Of a stretch of 64,000 nucleotides of DNA, positions 18,310 to 27,436 are shown piece by piece; position 1 is the first letter of the stretch, and the number at the start of each line of letters is the position of its first letter. Origin of the DNA: Psychromonas sp. 14N.309.X.WAT.B.A12 (GTDB lineage: Bacteria > Pseudomonadota > Gammaproteobacteria > Enterobacterales > Psychromonadaceae); assembly GCF_030397575.1 (NCBI RefSeq), contig NZ_JAPNXS010000004.1:62001-126000 (forward strand), in the 5' to 3' direction. The translations under genes and the position numbers were made by a program. The notes below the pieces were generated by a model. The model was not told the DNA's origin. It saw only the letters and a program-made list of their open reading frames with translations, and made no database searches.

Positions 18310-20067
18310 ATGCTCAATAAATTTCATTTTTTGCTCTTAGGTCATCTATTTTTGTATATGGCGTTGATGAGTTCTCCTGTGAATGCTAATTCATTAATTT
18401 CAACATCTTTGAACAAAGTAATTGAACGTTTCGCTGTACCCGCATTCACACGTAATATATTTGTCGATCAACAGCTTCAGCAGGCTTGCCAACATTATGA
18501 TCTGAATCGTCGTCAATGTGCCACTGATAAAAGTTTGCCCTTAGCTGTACCGAGTCTTACTGAAGCGACGGCAATGGCTAAGCCGGGAGATCTATTCTTG
18601 ATTCGTGCTGGTCGTTATCAGCAAGTTTTACACTTGGTCCAAAACGGGACTGCCTTGGCTTATATTGGTTTTAGCGCATTTCAACATGAACCTGTCATTA
18701 TCACTGGTGTTAACTCTCAAGATCAAGGCGAACAATACGGTGCTATATGGTTAGATGAAGTGTCTTATAATTTAGTTAATGGATTAACAGTAGAAAAGAG
18801 CATTGGATTTGGGCGCTTTATTAATGCCCATCACAATATTTTTTCTGATAACCACTTCAGTGGTTCTAGTCTTTATAATAACGGTAAAGGGGCAAGTAAA
18901 CGTGGCGGTTTATACATTGCTTTTAGCCATCACAATAGCATTCTTAATAACCACTTTCAGAAGGGCACGGACCTATTAGCCTTAGTGCACTCCAACTACA
19001 ATTTAGTAGAAGGTAACGAGATGTCATTAGCTGGCCATGATCTATGGAATATAAAATGTGGCAGTTTTAATGTCATTAGAGGTAATATATTTAGCAATAA
19101 AAAACAGAAAATTGGCTCTGTATTTGATTGTGAATCAGCAACCATGAATTGGCATGGCAATGGCCGCTTTAAACAAGTTCAGCCTGTTTTAGATACAAGT
19201 CAATATAATGTTATTGAGCACAATATTTTCAAAGACGCCGTACGCTACTATTCAGCCAGCGGCGGTAACGGTATTCAATACGCGGGGCAAAATGGAATTA
19301 TTCGCTTTAATGTTTTTTACCACACCAACGTTGGTCTTAGTTTAGCGAGTTATCAAACAGAAGCTGCCTATAATTATGGTAATCGTATTTATAACAACAC
19401 CTTCCATGATAATTGGTGTGTTGGTATCGCCGTGGGTCGTTGGCAAAAACGCTTTGAAGATAACCAATTTGTTAATAATATTCTCTGGAACAACCAAGGG
19501 TTAAGTGCAAATCAATGCAAAGACATCAGTGCGAAGCAGGTTTTATTTATTGCTGGTGAAGGAGACCAATGGTTTTTAAATAATAATATCGGTAGTGAGC
19601 AAAGTAATAAAGTGATTGGGTTATGGGGTAGCAACAAACAAATGAGTGTGTATGATTTTGAAGGTAGTTTTATCCCTGTACAGTTTAAAGGTACTTTAGC
19701 GATTGACCCTCTATTTGTAGATCCGGTTGAATCTAATTATCACCTCTCCACGCACAGTCCGATGATCGATGCAGGTGTCTTATTAACCGCAATCCGTAGT
19801 GCCAGTGGGGCGGGTAAAGTCATCGAAGTTAGTGATAGTCAGTTCTTTTTTGACGGACAGGGGATCGCAGGCGTACACGGTGATAAGATCGTAGTTCGAT
19901 CAAGATCCACGGGTAGATTACAATATGCGACGATTGTTAACATTACCCCTGAACAGCGTCTAATTCATCTCGATAAAGCAGTCACATGGCAAAAAGGCGA
20001 TCAGGTTTCATTAGTTTATCACGGAGAAAATCCTGATATTGGTGCCTTTGAATATGTTCAAAAGTAA
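18310..20067 (+). CDS. Secreted right-handed beta-helix protein
   Basis: 585 residues with a signal peptide (cleavage near PVNAN, about residue 27) and a long right-handed parallel beta-helix region (about 150-470): repeated N-rich coils such as NLVNGLTVEKS, NIFSDNHFSG, NSILNNHFQKG, NLVEGNEMSLAGHD, NVIRGNIFSN, NVIEHNIFKD and GNRIYNNTFHDN. This is the fold of pectin/alginate/chondroitin lyases and related carbohydrate-binding proteins. The C terminus (about 490-585) is a separate small beta domain ending GAFEYVQK. A catalytic site cannot be assigned with confidence, so a lyase role is only a possibility. It starts 4 bp after tgpA, so it is co-transcribed with the transglutaminase operon. Confidence 0.8.
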   Translation: MLNKFHFLLLGHLFLYMALMSSPVNANSLISTSLNKVIERFAVPAFTRNIFVDQQLQQACQHYDLNRRQCATDKSLPLAVPSLTEATAMAKPGDLFLIRAGRYQQVLHLVQNGTALAYIGFSAFQHEPVIITGVNSQDQGEQYGAIWLDEVSYNLVNGLTVEKSIGFGRFINAHHNIFSDNHFSGSSLYNNGKGASKRGGLYIAFSHHNSILNNHFQKGTDLLALVHSNYNLVEGNEMSLAGHDLWNIKCGSFNVIRGNIFSNKKQKIGSVFDCESATMNWHGNGRFKQVQPVLDTSQYNVIEHNIFKDAVRYYSASGGNGIQYAGQNGIIRFNVFYHTNVGLSLASYQTEAAYNYGNRIYNNTFHDNWCVGIAVGRWQKRFEDNQFVNNILWNNQGLSANQCKDISAKQVLFIAGEGDQWFLNNNIGSEQSNKVIGLWGSNKQMSVYDFEGSFIPVQFKGTLAIDPLFVDPVESNYHLSTHSPMIDAGVLLTAIRSASGAGKVIEVSDSQFFFDGQGIAGVHGDKIVVRSRSTGRLQYATIVNITPEQRLIHLDKAVTWQKGDQVSLVYHGENPDIGAFEYVQK

Positions 20068-20125
20068 TCTTTACCTTTATCATGATAGGTTATAACAACA
20101 GTCCTCTAATTTAAAAGTGAAGCCT

Positions 20126-20881
20126 ATGAACAATCGTAAACTTGCTAACAAGCTAGATCAATTTTTAGAAATCCATCAATTTAAAGATTATTGCCCTAAT
20201 GGTTTGCAAATTGAAGGAAAAGAGCAAGTAAAAAAAATAGTAACCGGAGTAACGGCCAATCAAGCTTTAATTGATGCTGCCATCGAATTAAACGCCGATG
20301 CCATTTTAGTTCATCATGGATATTTTTGGAAAGGTGAAGCGCAACAGATTGTTGGGATGAAATATAATCGTATCAAGGCATTAATCAAAAATGATATTAA
20401 TCTGTATGCTTACCATCTCCCTTTGGATGTGCATCCTGAACTGGGCAATAATAAACAATTAGCTAAATTATTAGGTATCACAGATAGACGCCCATTAGAG
20501 CCATGGGACAAACGTAGTGTTGGTCGAGTGGGTAAGTTTGAACAAGCGATTACGCCACAGGCTTTATCAGAGACCATTACTCAGCAACTCGATCGTGAAC
20601 CTTTATGGATCGACGGTGGCAAACCTGAGATTAAAACTATTGCTTGGTGTACGGGTGGTGGACAAGATTATATTACGATTGCTGCTGAACAAGGGATTGA
20701 TGCCTTTATTAGCGGTGAAATATCGGAACGCACAGTACATATCGCTAAAGAGATGGGGATTCATTATTTTGCTGCAGGCCATCATGCAACAGAACGTTAT
20801 GGTGCTAAAGCATTAGGTGAGTGGTTAGCCAATGAAATGGGGTTTGAAGTCACATTTATTGATATTGATAATCCTGTCTAA
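20126..20881 (+). CDS. ybgI: Nif3-like dinuclear metal-centre protein (YbgI)
   Basis: Nif3/YbgI-family protein: a toroidal hexamer with a two-metal site; in E. coli it is linked to GTP cyclohydrolase type I-like annotation, but its biochemical role is unsettled. The 251 residues show the opening DYCPNGLQIEGK, the metal ligands in ILVHHGYFWKG and YHLPLDVHPELGNN, and in the C-terminal half DAFISGEISERTVHIAKE and YFAAGHHATERYG. Start chosen at the ATG at 20126, which has an AAGTGA ribosome-like site; a GTG three codons earlier is possible. The line-up with E. coli YbgI is clear along the whole length. Confidence 0.94.
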   Translation: MNNRKLANKLDQFLEIHQFKDYCPNGLQIEGKEQVKKIVTGVTANQALIDAAIELNADAILVHHGYFWKGEAQQIVGMKYNRIKALIKNDINLYAYHLPLDVHPELGNNKQLAKLLGITDRRPLEPWDKRSVGRVGKFEQAITPQALSETITQQLDREPLWIDGGKPEIKTIAWCTGGGQDYITIAAEQGIDAFISGEISERTVHIAKEMGIHYFAAGHHATERYGAKALGEWLANEMGFEVTFIDIDNPV

Positions 20882-20909
20882 GATTCAAAATACTTTTATT
20901 TTATAATGG

Positions 20910-20935
20910 ATAATGCATTTTTAATTATGCATTAT
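20910..20935. repeat. Hairpin-forming inverted repeat after ybgI
   Basis: Nine-base arms ATAATGCAT (20910-20918) and ATGCATTAT (20927-20935) around the loop TTTTAATT, 29 bases after the ybgI stop. It probably helps end the operon, although no clean T run follows. Confidence 0.5.
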
Positions 20936-21104
20936 TCACTCATGTTTTCTTTTATCCCCCCTTATAATTCATAGAGATAGTTAACCTTTTTATAGGTGTT
21001 TTATTCTTGTTTTATAGCTGAAGTGAGATAAACATAACAAAATATTATGATTCCTATAATAACTTATTATTATAAATGCTAGTTTGCCCAGTGTAAGTTC
21101 TTAC

Positions 21105-21250
21105 ACCAATTATATTAAATAAGTGATCTAAATTTTGCGTGGGAAAATGTCTTAGTTCATTCTTCAATGGCTATTTCCTTTATGAAATGTACAACGAAGA
21201 AATAAGCCATTTTAACAAGCAAAATAGATCAGTTAATTAGTGTGATTGGT
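21105..21250. mobile_element. MITE-like inverted-repeat element
   Basis: 146-base non-coding element with long imperfect terminal inverted repeats. The left end reads ACCAAT-TATATTAAATAAG then TGATCTAAATTTTGC and GAAAATG; the complement of the right end reads ACCAATCACACTAATTAAC then TGATCTATTTTGC and TTAAAATGGCTTA. The two arms align over about 55 bases. The right arm is also similar to the right arm of the element at 49.1 kb (AAGCCATTTT, then AGCAAAAT, then ATTTAATATAATT). It codes for no protein. It sits in the 776-base gap between ybgI and oppA; the rest of that gap is AT-rich and must hold the oppA promoter, with nothing else recognised. Confidence 0.65.
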
Positions 21251-21657
21251 TTTATTCAGTAAGGTGCTATTCAACCTTATTGTAGGGAATTTATCTCTAT
21301 GCTAATCGAACTGGGTGATTGTAAATATCAGGATAATACAATCCCTTAACATTTTTTACATCATGGAATGATATTAACCATTATCGTATAGCAGTTAATT
21401 TATAAGCAGTGTCATCAACTGAATATGGCTTATCCATCTATTGGTTGAAATACAGGCGATTCTCATTACTATAAATTAATATGCCTCCCTATTTTGGTGC
21501 AACTTATCTTTTCTATTATGTGTTTTGTTTTTATCTTTATGATTTATATGTGTTTTCTCTTTGGCTCTTATCTTGCTTACCTTACTGGAGTTAATTAAAT
21601 GTAAACTGAAATATATCTTCAAAATGCACAAACCGAATACAATTAAAGGAATTAAGC

Positions 21658-23289
21658 GTGAATAAAAATAATATAACAAAAGCGTTACTCGCCGGTTTAA
21701 GCCTTTCTTTTGCAGCTTCTTCATTTACAGCGATTGCTGCTGACGTACCGGCTGGTACTAAGCTCGCTGAGAAACAAGAACTAGTAAAAGGAAATGGTTC
21801 AGAGGTGGCGTCAATTGACCCACATAAAACACAAGGTGTACCTGAATCTAATGTTATTTTAGATTTGTTAGAAGGATTGGTGACACAGGATGCTGAGGGA
21901 AATACTATCCCTGGCGTAGCCGAAAGTTGGGAAACTACGGACAATAAAACCTTTATTTTCCATCTCCGTAAAAATGCTAAATGGTCTAATGGTGATCCCG
22001 TCACAGCGCATGATTTTGTATACAGCTTTCAACGTGCAGTCGATCCCGCAACAGCGTCTCCTTACTCATGGTACTTGGATATGACCACCATGTTAAACGC
22101 TGCAGATATCATTGCCGGTAAAAAAGATAAAAGCACATTAGGTGTTAAAGCAATAGATGACTACACCTTCGAAGTTAAGCTCGCGACACCTGTTCCTTAT
22201 TTTGTCATGATGATGGGACATACCACCATGATGCCAGTACATAAAGCGACGGTTGAAAAGTATGGTGAGCAGTGGACTAAGCCTGAAAACTTTGTAGGTA
22301 ATGGCGCTTTTGTGATGAGTAAATGGGTGGTGAATGAGCGCATTGAAATGACACCGAATAAAAACTATTGGGATAATGATAAAACGGTTTTGACTAAAGT
22401 GACTTATCTGCCATTAGAAAACTATGTCGCTGAAATGAATCGTTTTCTTGCCGGTGAAATAGATATGACTTACGACGTGCCAAATGAGCATTTTAAACGT
22501 TTGAAGAAAGAGCATGCAGAGTCACTCGCGATCAAAGGCGACCTGTGTACTTATTATTACAGTTTAAACACGCATAAAGCGCCTTTTGATGATCTACGTG
22601 TCCGTAAAGCAGTTTCTTATGCCATTGATCGTGATGTAATCGCTAAGTTTTTACTAGGTAAAGGCGAAAAGCCTGCTTATGGATTAACGCCTGAAATTGT
22701 GGCGCATTTTGATCCGGTATTACCCCCTTATGCAAAACTAACTCAAAAAGAGCGTAATGCAGAAGCTAAGAAATTATTAGAAGAAGCCGGTTATAACGCA
22801 GCTAATCCACTTAAGTTTTCGCTACTTTACAATACCAGTGAAAACCACAAAAAGTTAGCCGTTGCAATCGGCTCAATGTGGAAGAAAACCCTAGGTGTTG
22901 AAGTGACTTTAGAAAATCAAGAGTGGAAAACTTACCTAGAAACTAAAAACCAAGGTAACTTCCAAGCTGCACGTGCTTCATGGTGTGGTGACTACAATGA
23001 AGCTTCTACTTTCACTTCGTTAATGGAAGGTAACAACACCACTGGTGGTGTACATTATAAAAGTGCAGAGTACGATAAGCTAACGGAACAAGCGATTCTC
23101 AGTACTTCAGAGGAAGAGCGCCAGAAGCTATATTATGCACAAGAAGCATTACTTGCTAAAGATATGCCGATTATTCCAATCTACCAATATGTTAAAGCTC
23201 GTCTACTCAACCCGCATGTCGGCGGTTATGCCCATCATAATGCCGAAGATAAAAACTATTCTAAAAATATGTATATCATCGCAGATTAA
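21658..23289 (+). CDS. oppA: Oligopeptide ABC transporter, periplasmic binding protein OppA
   Basis: Captures oligopeptides in the periplasm and delivers them to OppBCDF. The 543 residues begin with a signal peptide cleaved near AIAA (about residue 28), followed by the SBP_bac_5 domain (NGSEVASIDPHKTQG; LEGLVTQDAEGNTIPGVAESWE; RKNAKWSNGDPVTAHDFVYSFQR). The family's YYSLNTHKAPFDDLRVRKAVSYAIDRD block is complete. The start codon is GTG with AAGGAATT upstream. A stable hairpin lies between oppA and oppB, in keeping with the usual excess of binding protein over permease. Confidence 0.95.
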   Translation: MNKNNITKALLAGLSLSFAASSFTAIAADVPAGTKLAEKQELVKGNGSEVASIDPHKTQGVPESNVILDLLEGLVTQDAEGNTIPGVAESWETTDNKTFIFHLRKNAKWSNGDPVTAHDFVYSFQRAVDPATASPYSWYLDMTTMLNAADIIAGKKDKSTLGVKAIDDYTFEVKLATPVPYFVMMMGHTTMMPVHKATVEKYGEQWTKPENFVGNGAFVMSKWVVNERIEMTPNKNYWDNDKTVLTKVTYLPLENYVAEMNRFLAGEIDMTYDVPNEHFKRLKKEHAESLAIKGDLCTYYYSLNTHKAPFDDLRVRKAVSYAIDRDVIAKFLLGKGEKPAYGLTPEIVAHFDPVLPPYAKLTQKERNAEAKKLLEEAGYNAANPLKFSLLYNTSENHKKLAVAIGSMWKKTLGVEVTLENQEWKTYLETKNQGNFQAARASWCGDYNEASTFTSLMEGNNTTGGVHYKSAEYDKLTEQAILSTSEEERQKLYYAQEALLAKDMPIIPIYQYVKARLLNPHVGGYAHHNAEDKNYSKNMYIIAD

Positions 23290-23358
23290 TCGCTGAGGTT
23301 TTATACCATTTAAGGTGAGAGGTTAACGCCTCCCATTATCTATTTTGTATCATATCAA

Positions 23359-23385
23359 GCACGCTGATCAACATGATTAGTGTGC
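23359..23385 (+). repeat. Intercistronic hairpin between oppA and oppB
   Basis: GCACGCTGATCA / TGATTAGTGTGC, a 12-base stem containing two G-T pairs with the loop ACA, 70 bases after the oppA stop and 30 before oppB. No T run follows. It is likely to stabilise the oppA message or partly terminate before oppB, giving more OppA than transporter. Confidence 0.6.
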
Positions 23386-23414
23386 CTGTTGTGATCTATT
23401 AAATTGAGAATGTT

Positions 23415-24335
23415 ATGTTTAAATTTATCTTAAAGAGAGTGATTGAGGCTATTCCTACACTGTTAGTTTTAATTACTGTTTCTTTCTTTTTGATGCGCTT
23501 TGCACCAGGAAGTCCTTTTTCCAGTGAACGTGAACTACCCCCGCAGGTAATGCAAAACATCAATGCAAAATATGGTTTGGATAAACCTGTTTTTGAACAA
23601 TACACCACCTATTTAACCAATGTACTACAGGGTGATTTAGGGCCATCATTTAAATACCAAGACTTTACCGTTAATGAGCTGGTGGTTGCTGCTTTACCCG
23701 TTTCAGCAAAAATTGGAGCTTTTGCTTTTATCTTTGCCCTCGTGTGTGGTGTTGCAATTGGCACCATCGCGGCACTAAAGCAAAATACGTGGCTTGATTA
23801 TGGCTTAATGTCAACGTCGATGCTCGGCATTGTCATGCCATCCTTTGTATTAGCACCTGTACTTATTTATATCTTTTCCATTGGCTTAGGTTGGTTCCCA
23901 GCTGGTGGATGGTTTGATGGATCGTTGAAGTATATGGTGTTGCCAGTGTTAGGGATGGCGATGATGTATGTGGCAACCTTTGCGCGTATTACACGCGGTA
24001 GCATGATTGAAACACTTAATAGTAACTTTATCAGAACTGCACGTGCAAAAGGCTTAAGCTTCTCTTATATCGTACTGCGCCACGCCTTAAAACCTGCCAT
24101 GTTACCTGTTGTTTCTTATATGGGGCCTGCCTTTGTGGGGATTATTACTGGTTCCGTTGTTATTGAAACTATCTTTGGTTTACCTGGTATTGGCAAACTA
24201 TTTGTTAACGCTGCATTTAATCGAGATTACTCGTTAGTAATGGGGATCACCATTTTAATTGGATTATTGTTTATCGTATTTAACGCCATTGTAGATATTT
24301 TATTGGCGTATGTTGATCCAAAAATTCGCTATTAA
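23415..24335 (+). CDS. oppB: Oligopeptide ABC transporter permease OppB
   Basis: Inner-membrane permease subunit. The 306 residues have six membrane segments; the first starts at once (FKFILKRVIEAIPTLLVLITVSFF), which is characteristic of OppB/DppB, and the second region carries the EAA loop (IRTARAKGLSFSYIVLRHALKPAMLPV). Gene order oppA-B-C-D-F is complete, with 11 bp to oppC. Confidence 0.95.
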   Translation: MFKFILKRVIEAIPTLLVLITVSFFLMRFAPGSPFSSERELPPQVMQNINAKYGLDKPVFEQYTTYLTNVLQGDLGPSFKYQDFTVNELVVAALPVSAKIGAFAFIFALVCGVAIGTIAALKQNTWLDYGLMSTSMLGIVMPSFVLAPVLIYIFSIGLGWFPAGGWFDGSLKYMVLPVLGMAMMYVATFARITRGSMIETLNSNFIRTARAKGLSFSYIVLRHALKPAMLPVVSYMGPAFVGIITGSVVIETIFGLPGIGKLFVNAAFNRDYSLVMGITILIGLLFIVFNAIVDILLAYVDPKIRY

Positions 24336-24346
24336 GGACTGAGTAG

Positions 24347-25249
24347 ATGTTTACAAAAAAACAAAATGTGGAGGCGGTGGAAGCCTTTTCTAGCAACCTA
24401 GAAATACAAGGTCGTAGCCTTTGGCAAGATGCACGAATTCGTTTTATGCGTAACAAAGCGGCGATGGTCAGTTTAGTTATCTTAGCCGCGATTGTATTAG
24501 CCGTTATTTTTGTGCCGATGATGGCTGAGTTTGCCTATGATGATACCGATTGGTACGCGTTACATGAAGGACCATCTGCAACGCATTTATTTGGTACCGA
24601 TAGCTTAGGCCGGGATCTCTTTGTTCGTACCTTTATTGGCGGACGCATCTCCATGATGGTAGGTGTACTTGGAGCGGTTGTTGCTGTGATTATTGGTACT
24701 GTCTACGGTGCAACGTCTGGCTTCATTGGCGGTAAAGTTGACCGAATTATGATGCGTGTTTTAGAAATCCTCTATGCTATTCCTTTTATGTTCTTAGTGA
24801 TTGTATTAGTCACCTTTTTTGGGCGCAATATTGTACTTATTTTTGTTGCTATTGGTGCGATTGCTTGGTTAGACATGGCGCGTATCGTGCGTGGACAAAC
24901 ACTGAGCTTACGTAGCAAAGAGTTTATTGAAGCGGCACATGTATCGGGTGTGAGTAAATGGAATATTATTCGCCGCCACATTATTCCTAATGTGTTGGGG
25001 ATTGTTGCCGTTTACTCCACGCTACTAGTACCTAGTATGATCTTGACTGAATCCTTCTTAAGCTTTTTAGGGCTTGGTGTGCAAGAGCCAATGACCAGTT
25101 GGGGAGCGTTATTGCAAGAGGGAGCACAAAGTATGGAAGTGGCAATTTGGCAATTAGGTTTTCCGGCTGCTTTTATGGTGATCACGTTATTTTGTTTTAA
25201 CTATATTGGTGATGGTCTACGTGATGCGTTAGATCCAAAAGACCGATAG
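24347..25249 (+). CDS. oppC: Oligopeptide ABC transporter permease OppC
   Basis: Second inner-membrane permease subunit. 300 residues with a cytoplasmic N terminus (SLWQDARIRFMRNKAAMVSL), a first membrane segment (about 39-60), the periplasmic segment ending HLFGTDSLGRDLFVRTFIGGRISM typical of OppC/DppC, and the EAA loop (FIEAAHVSGVSKWNIIRRHIIPNVLG) that docks on the ATPases. It partners OppB. Confidence 0.95.
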   Translation: MFTKKQNVEAVEAFSSNLEIQGRSLWQDARIRFMRNKAAMVSLVILAAIVLAVIFVPMMAEFAYDDTDWYALHEGPSATHLFGTDSLGRDLFVRTFIGGRISMMVGVLGAVVAVIIGTVYGATSGFIGGKVDRIMMRVLEILYAIPFMFLVIVLVTFFGRNIVLIFVAIGAIAWLDMARIVRGQTLSLRSKEFIEAAHVSGVSKWNIIRRHIIPNVLGIVAVYSTLLVPSMILTESFLSFLGLGVQEPMTSWGALLQEGAQSMEVAIWQLGFPAAFMVITLFCFNYIGDGLRDALDPKDR

Positions 25250-25268
25250 TTGCATTAAGGAAACAAAA

Positions 25269-26234
25269 ATGAGTTTATTAGATGTACAAGATCTCCATGT
25301 GGAGTTCACTACCCAAGACGGTAATGTTACAGCCGTTAACGATTTAACGTTTTCACTGCAACCAGGCGAGACACTGGGGATTGTTGGTGAATCAGGTTCA
25401 GGTAAATCACAGACAGTGTTTGCCTTAATGGGATTATTGGCAAAAAATGGCATTATTTCTGGTAGTGCAAAATTTGAAGGTAATGAAATTCTTAATCTAC
25501 CGGAGAAACAATTAAATAAAGTGCGTGCTGAGCAAATTGCGATGATTTTTCAAGATCCAATGACATCATTGAACCCTTATATGAAAGTCAGTGCGCAAAT
25601 GATGGAAGTGCTTATTTTGCATAAAGGGTTAAGTAAAAAAGCCGCTTTTGAAGAATCTGTTGAAATGCTAGAAGCGGTTAAAATACCAGAGGCACGCAGT
25701 CGTATTAATATGTACCCTCATGAGTTCTCTGGGGGGATGCGTCAACGTGTAATGATTGCAATGGCACTACTGTGCCGCCCTAAATTACTCATTGCAGATG
25801 AACCAACAACAGCACTCGATGTGACCATTCAAGCGCAAATTATGGATCTCTTAAATGAATTAAAGCATAAATTTAATACGGCGATTATTATGATCACCCA
25901 TGATTTAGGCGTAGTGGCAGGGAGCTGCGATAAAGTGTTAGTCATGTATGCCGGACGTACGATGGAATATGGATCGGTTAACGAGATATTTTACCAACCA
26001 AGCCATCCCTACACGGAAGGGTTATTAAAAGCGATTCCTCGTTTAGATAGTCAAGCAGATGAATTACCCACCATTCCTGGTAATCCACCTAACTTACTAA
26101 ACTTACCACAAGGCTGCCCTTACCAAGATAGATGTCATCGAGTGGTACAGGGGGAATGCGATCAAACTCCACAGTTAACGGCGTTTGCTGAAGGGCGTTC
26201 ACGTGCTTGTTTTTCTAATTGGGAGTCATGGTAA
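25269..26234 (+). CDS. oppD: Oligopeptide ABC transporter ATPase OppD
   Basis: ATPase subunit. The 321 residues have Walker A GESGSGKSQT (about 38-47), the Q loop IFQDPMTSLNP, the signature FSGGMRQR, Walker B LLIADEPTTALD, the switch histidine ITHDLG, and the C-terminal oligo_HPY zone with a cysteine cluster (CPYQDRCHR, then C further on) that in OppD/DppD homologues holds an iron-sulfur centre. Its stop overlaps the oppF start (TAATG). Confidence 0.95.
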   Translation: MSLLDVQDLHVEFTTQDGNVTAVNDLTFSLQPGETLGIVGESGSGKSQTVFALMGLLAKNGIISGSAKFEGNEILNLPEKQLNKVRAEQIAMIFQDPMTSLNPYMKVSAQMMEVLILHKGLSKKAAFEESVEMLEAVKIPEARSRINMYPHEFSGGMRQRVMIAMALLCRPKLLIADEPTTALDVTIQAQIMDLLNELKHKFNTAIIMITHDLGVVAGSCDKVLVMYAGRTMEYGSVNEIFYQPSHPYTEGLLKAIPRLDSQADELPTIPGNPPNLLNLPQGCPYQDRCHRVVQGECDQTPQLTAFAEGRSRACFSNWESW

Positions 26235-27223
26235 TGGAAACAGATAAAAAATTAATACTCGATATTAAATCATTAAAAGTACAGTTTAATATCCCTTCTA
26301 AATCACTGTTACCTTGGGCAAAACCGATCCCTTTAAAAGCAGTGGATGGTATTGACCTTAAACTCTATGAAGGTGAAACATTAGGTGTAGTAGGGGAGTC
26401 TGGTTGTGGTAAATCAACACTCGCTCGAGCCATTATTGGGCTAGTGCCAGTAAGCTCAGGGCAAGTGGTGTGGTTAGGAGAAGACCTAGCTACCTTAAGT
26501 GAACAAGCAATGCGTGATAAACGTAAACAGATTCAGATGATTTTCCAAGATCCACTCGCGTCGTTAAATCCGCGCATGAACGTGGGAGATATTATTGCTG
26601 AGCCATTACGGACTTTTTATCCTAAGTTAAGTAAACAGGAAGTGAAAACACAGGTGAAAGAGATCATGGATAAGGTCGGTTTATTACCTAATGTGATCAA
26701 TCGCTACCCACATGAATTCTCTGGTGGTCAGTGTCAGCGGATTGGGATAGCACGTGCCCTGATTCTAAAACCAAAAATGATTATCTGTGATGAGCCGGTG
26801 TCTGCTTTAGATGTATCAATTCAAGCACAGGTGGTGAATTTACTGAAATCATTACAGAAAGAGTTAGGGTTAAGCCTGATCTTTATTGCTCATGATTTAT
26901 CTGTCGTGAAACATATCTCTGACCGTGTGCTAGTGATGTATCTCGGTAATGCTGTCGAGTTTGGTACTTGTGATGAGTTATTTGCCGATCCGAAACATCC
27001 TTACACTAAAGCACTGATGTCTGCAGTGCCAATTCCTGATCCTAATATTGAACGAAATAAAAAAGTACAAATGTTAGAGGGGGATTTACCATCACCGATG
27101 AATCCACCATCGGGTTGTGTATTTAGAACACGTTGCCCTATTGCCGTTGATAACTGCAGTCATTGTGAAACACTGCTTAAAGGTAGCGAAACTCACGCAA
27201 CTGCTTGTATTTTAGAAGTGTAA
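26234..27223 (+). CDS. oppF: Oligopeptide ABC transporter ATPase OppF
   Basis: Second ATPase of the transporter. Start chosen at the ATG at 26234, which overlaps the oppD stop and has GGGAG 8 bases upstream; the frame is open a few codons earlier. The 329 residues match OppF (334 in E. coli): KAVDGIDLKLYEGETLGVVGESG, then CGKSTLARAIIGLV (Walker A), FQDPLASLNPRM, FSGGQCQRIGIARAL, Walker B ICDEPVSALDVS, and the C-terminal cysteine-bearing CVFRTRCPIAVDNC. Confidence 0.95.
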   Translation: METDKKLILDIKSLKVQFNIPSKSLLPWAKPIPLKAVDGIDLKLYEGETLGVVGESGCGKSTLARAIIGLVPVSSGQVVWLGEDLATLSEQAMRDKRKQIQMIFQDPLASLNPRMNVGDIIAEPLRTFYPKLSKQEVKTQVKEIMDKVGLLPNVINRYPHEFSGGQCQRIGIARALILKPKMIICDEPVSALDVSIQAQVVNLLKSLQKELGLSLIFIAHDLSVVKHISDRVLVMYLGNAVEFGTCDELFADPKHPYTKALMSAVPIPDPNIERNKKVQMLEGDLPSPMNPPSGCVFRTRCPIAVDNCSHCETLLKGSETHATACILEV

Positions 27224-27265
27224 TTTACTAACCGGTATTACCACGTGATCTAAAGCAAGATGATA

Positions 27266-27297
27266 AACACCAATCAAAGTATTTTGTGATTGGTGTT
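27266..27297 (+). terminator. Hairpin terminator after oppF
   Basis: Perfect 11-base stem AACACCAATCA / TGATTGGTGTT with a 10-base loop, 42 bases after the oppF stop. Only a short pyrimidine-rich stretch (TACTTCCC) follows, so efficiency is uncertain. Confidence 0.6.
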
Positions 27298-27436
27298 ACT
27301 TCCCTATTTCAAACATCAAATCTTCTTATTATTTTCATTAAATTGTAAAAAATGTCTTCATGCATTGAAATGCTCGCCATTTATACCTTATTATGTGCCC
27401 CAAGAAATACAATCGAATATCATTTAGGGAATTATA

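Noticed and set aside
21591-22004. 137-codon minus-strand frame over the start of oppA
   Set aside because: It overlaps the signal peptide and first domain of a clear OppA; no independent support.
27224-27265. Third copy of the MITE-like element (GTGATCTAAAGC) after oppF
   Set aside because: Only about 12 bases agree and there is no matching partner arm.
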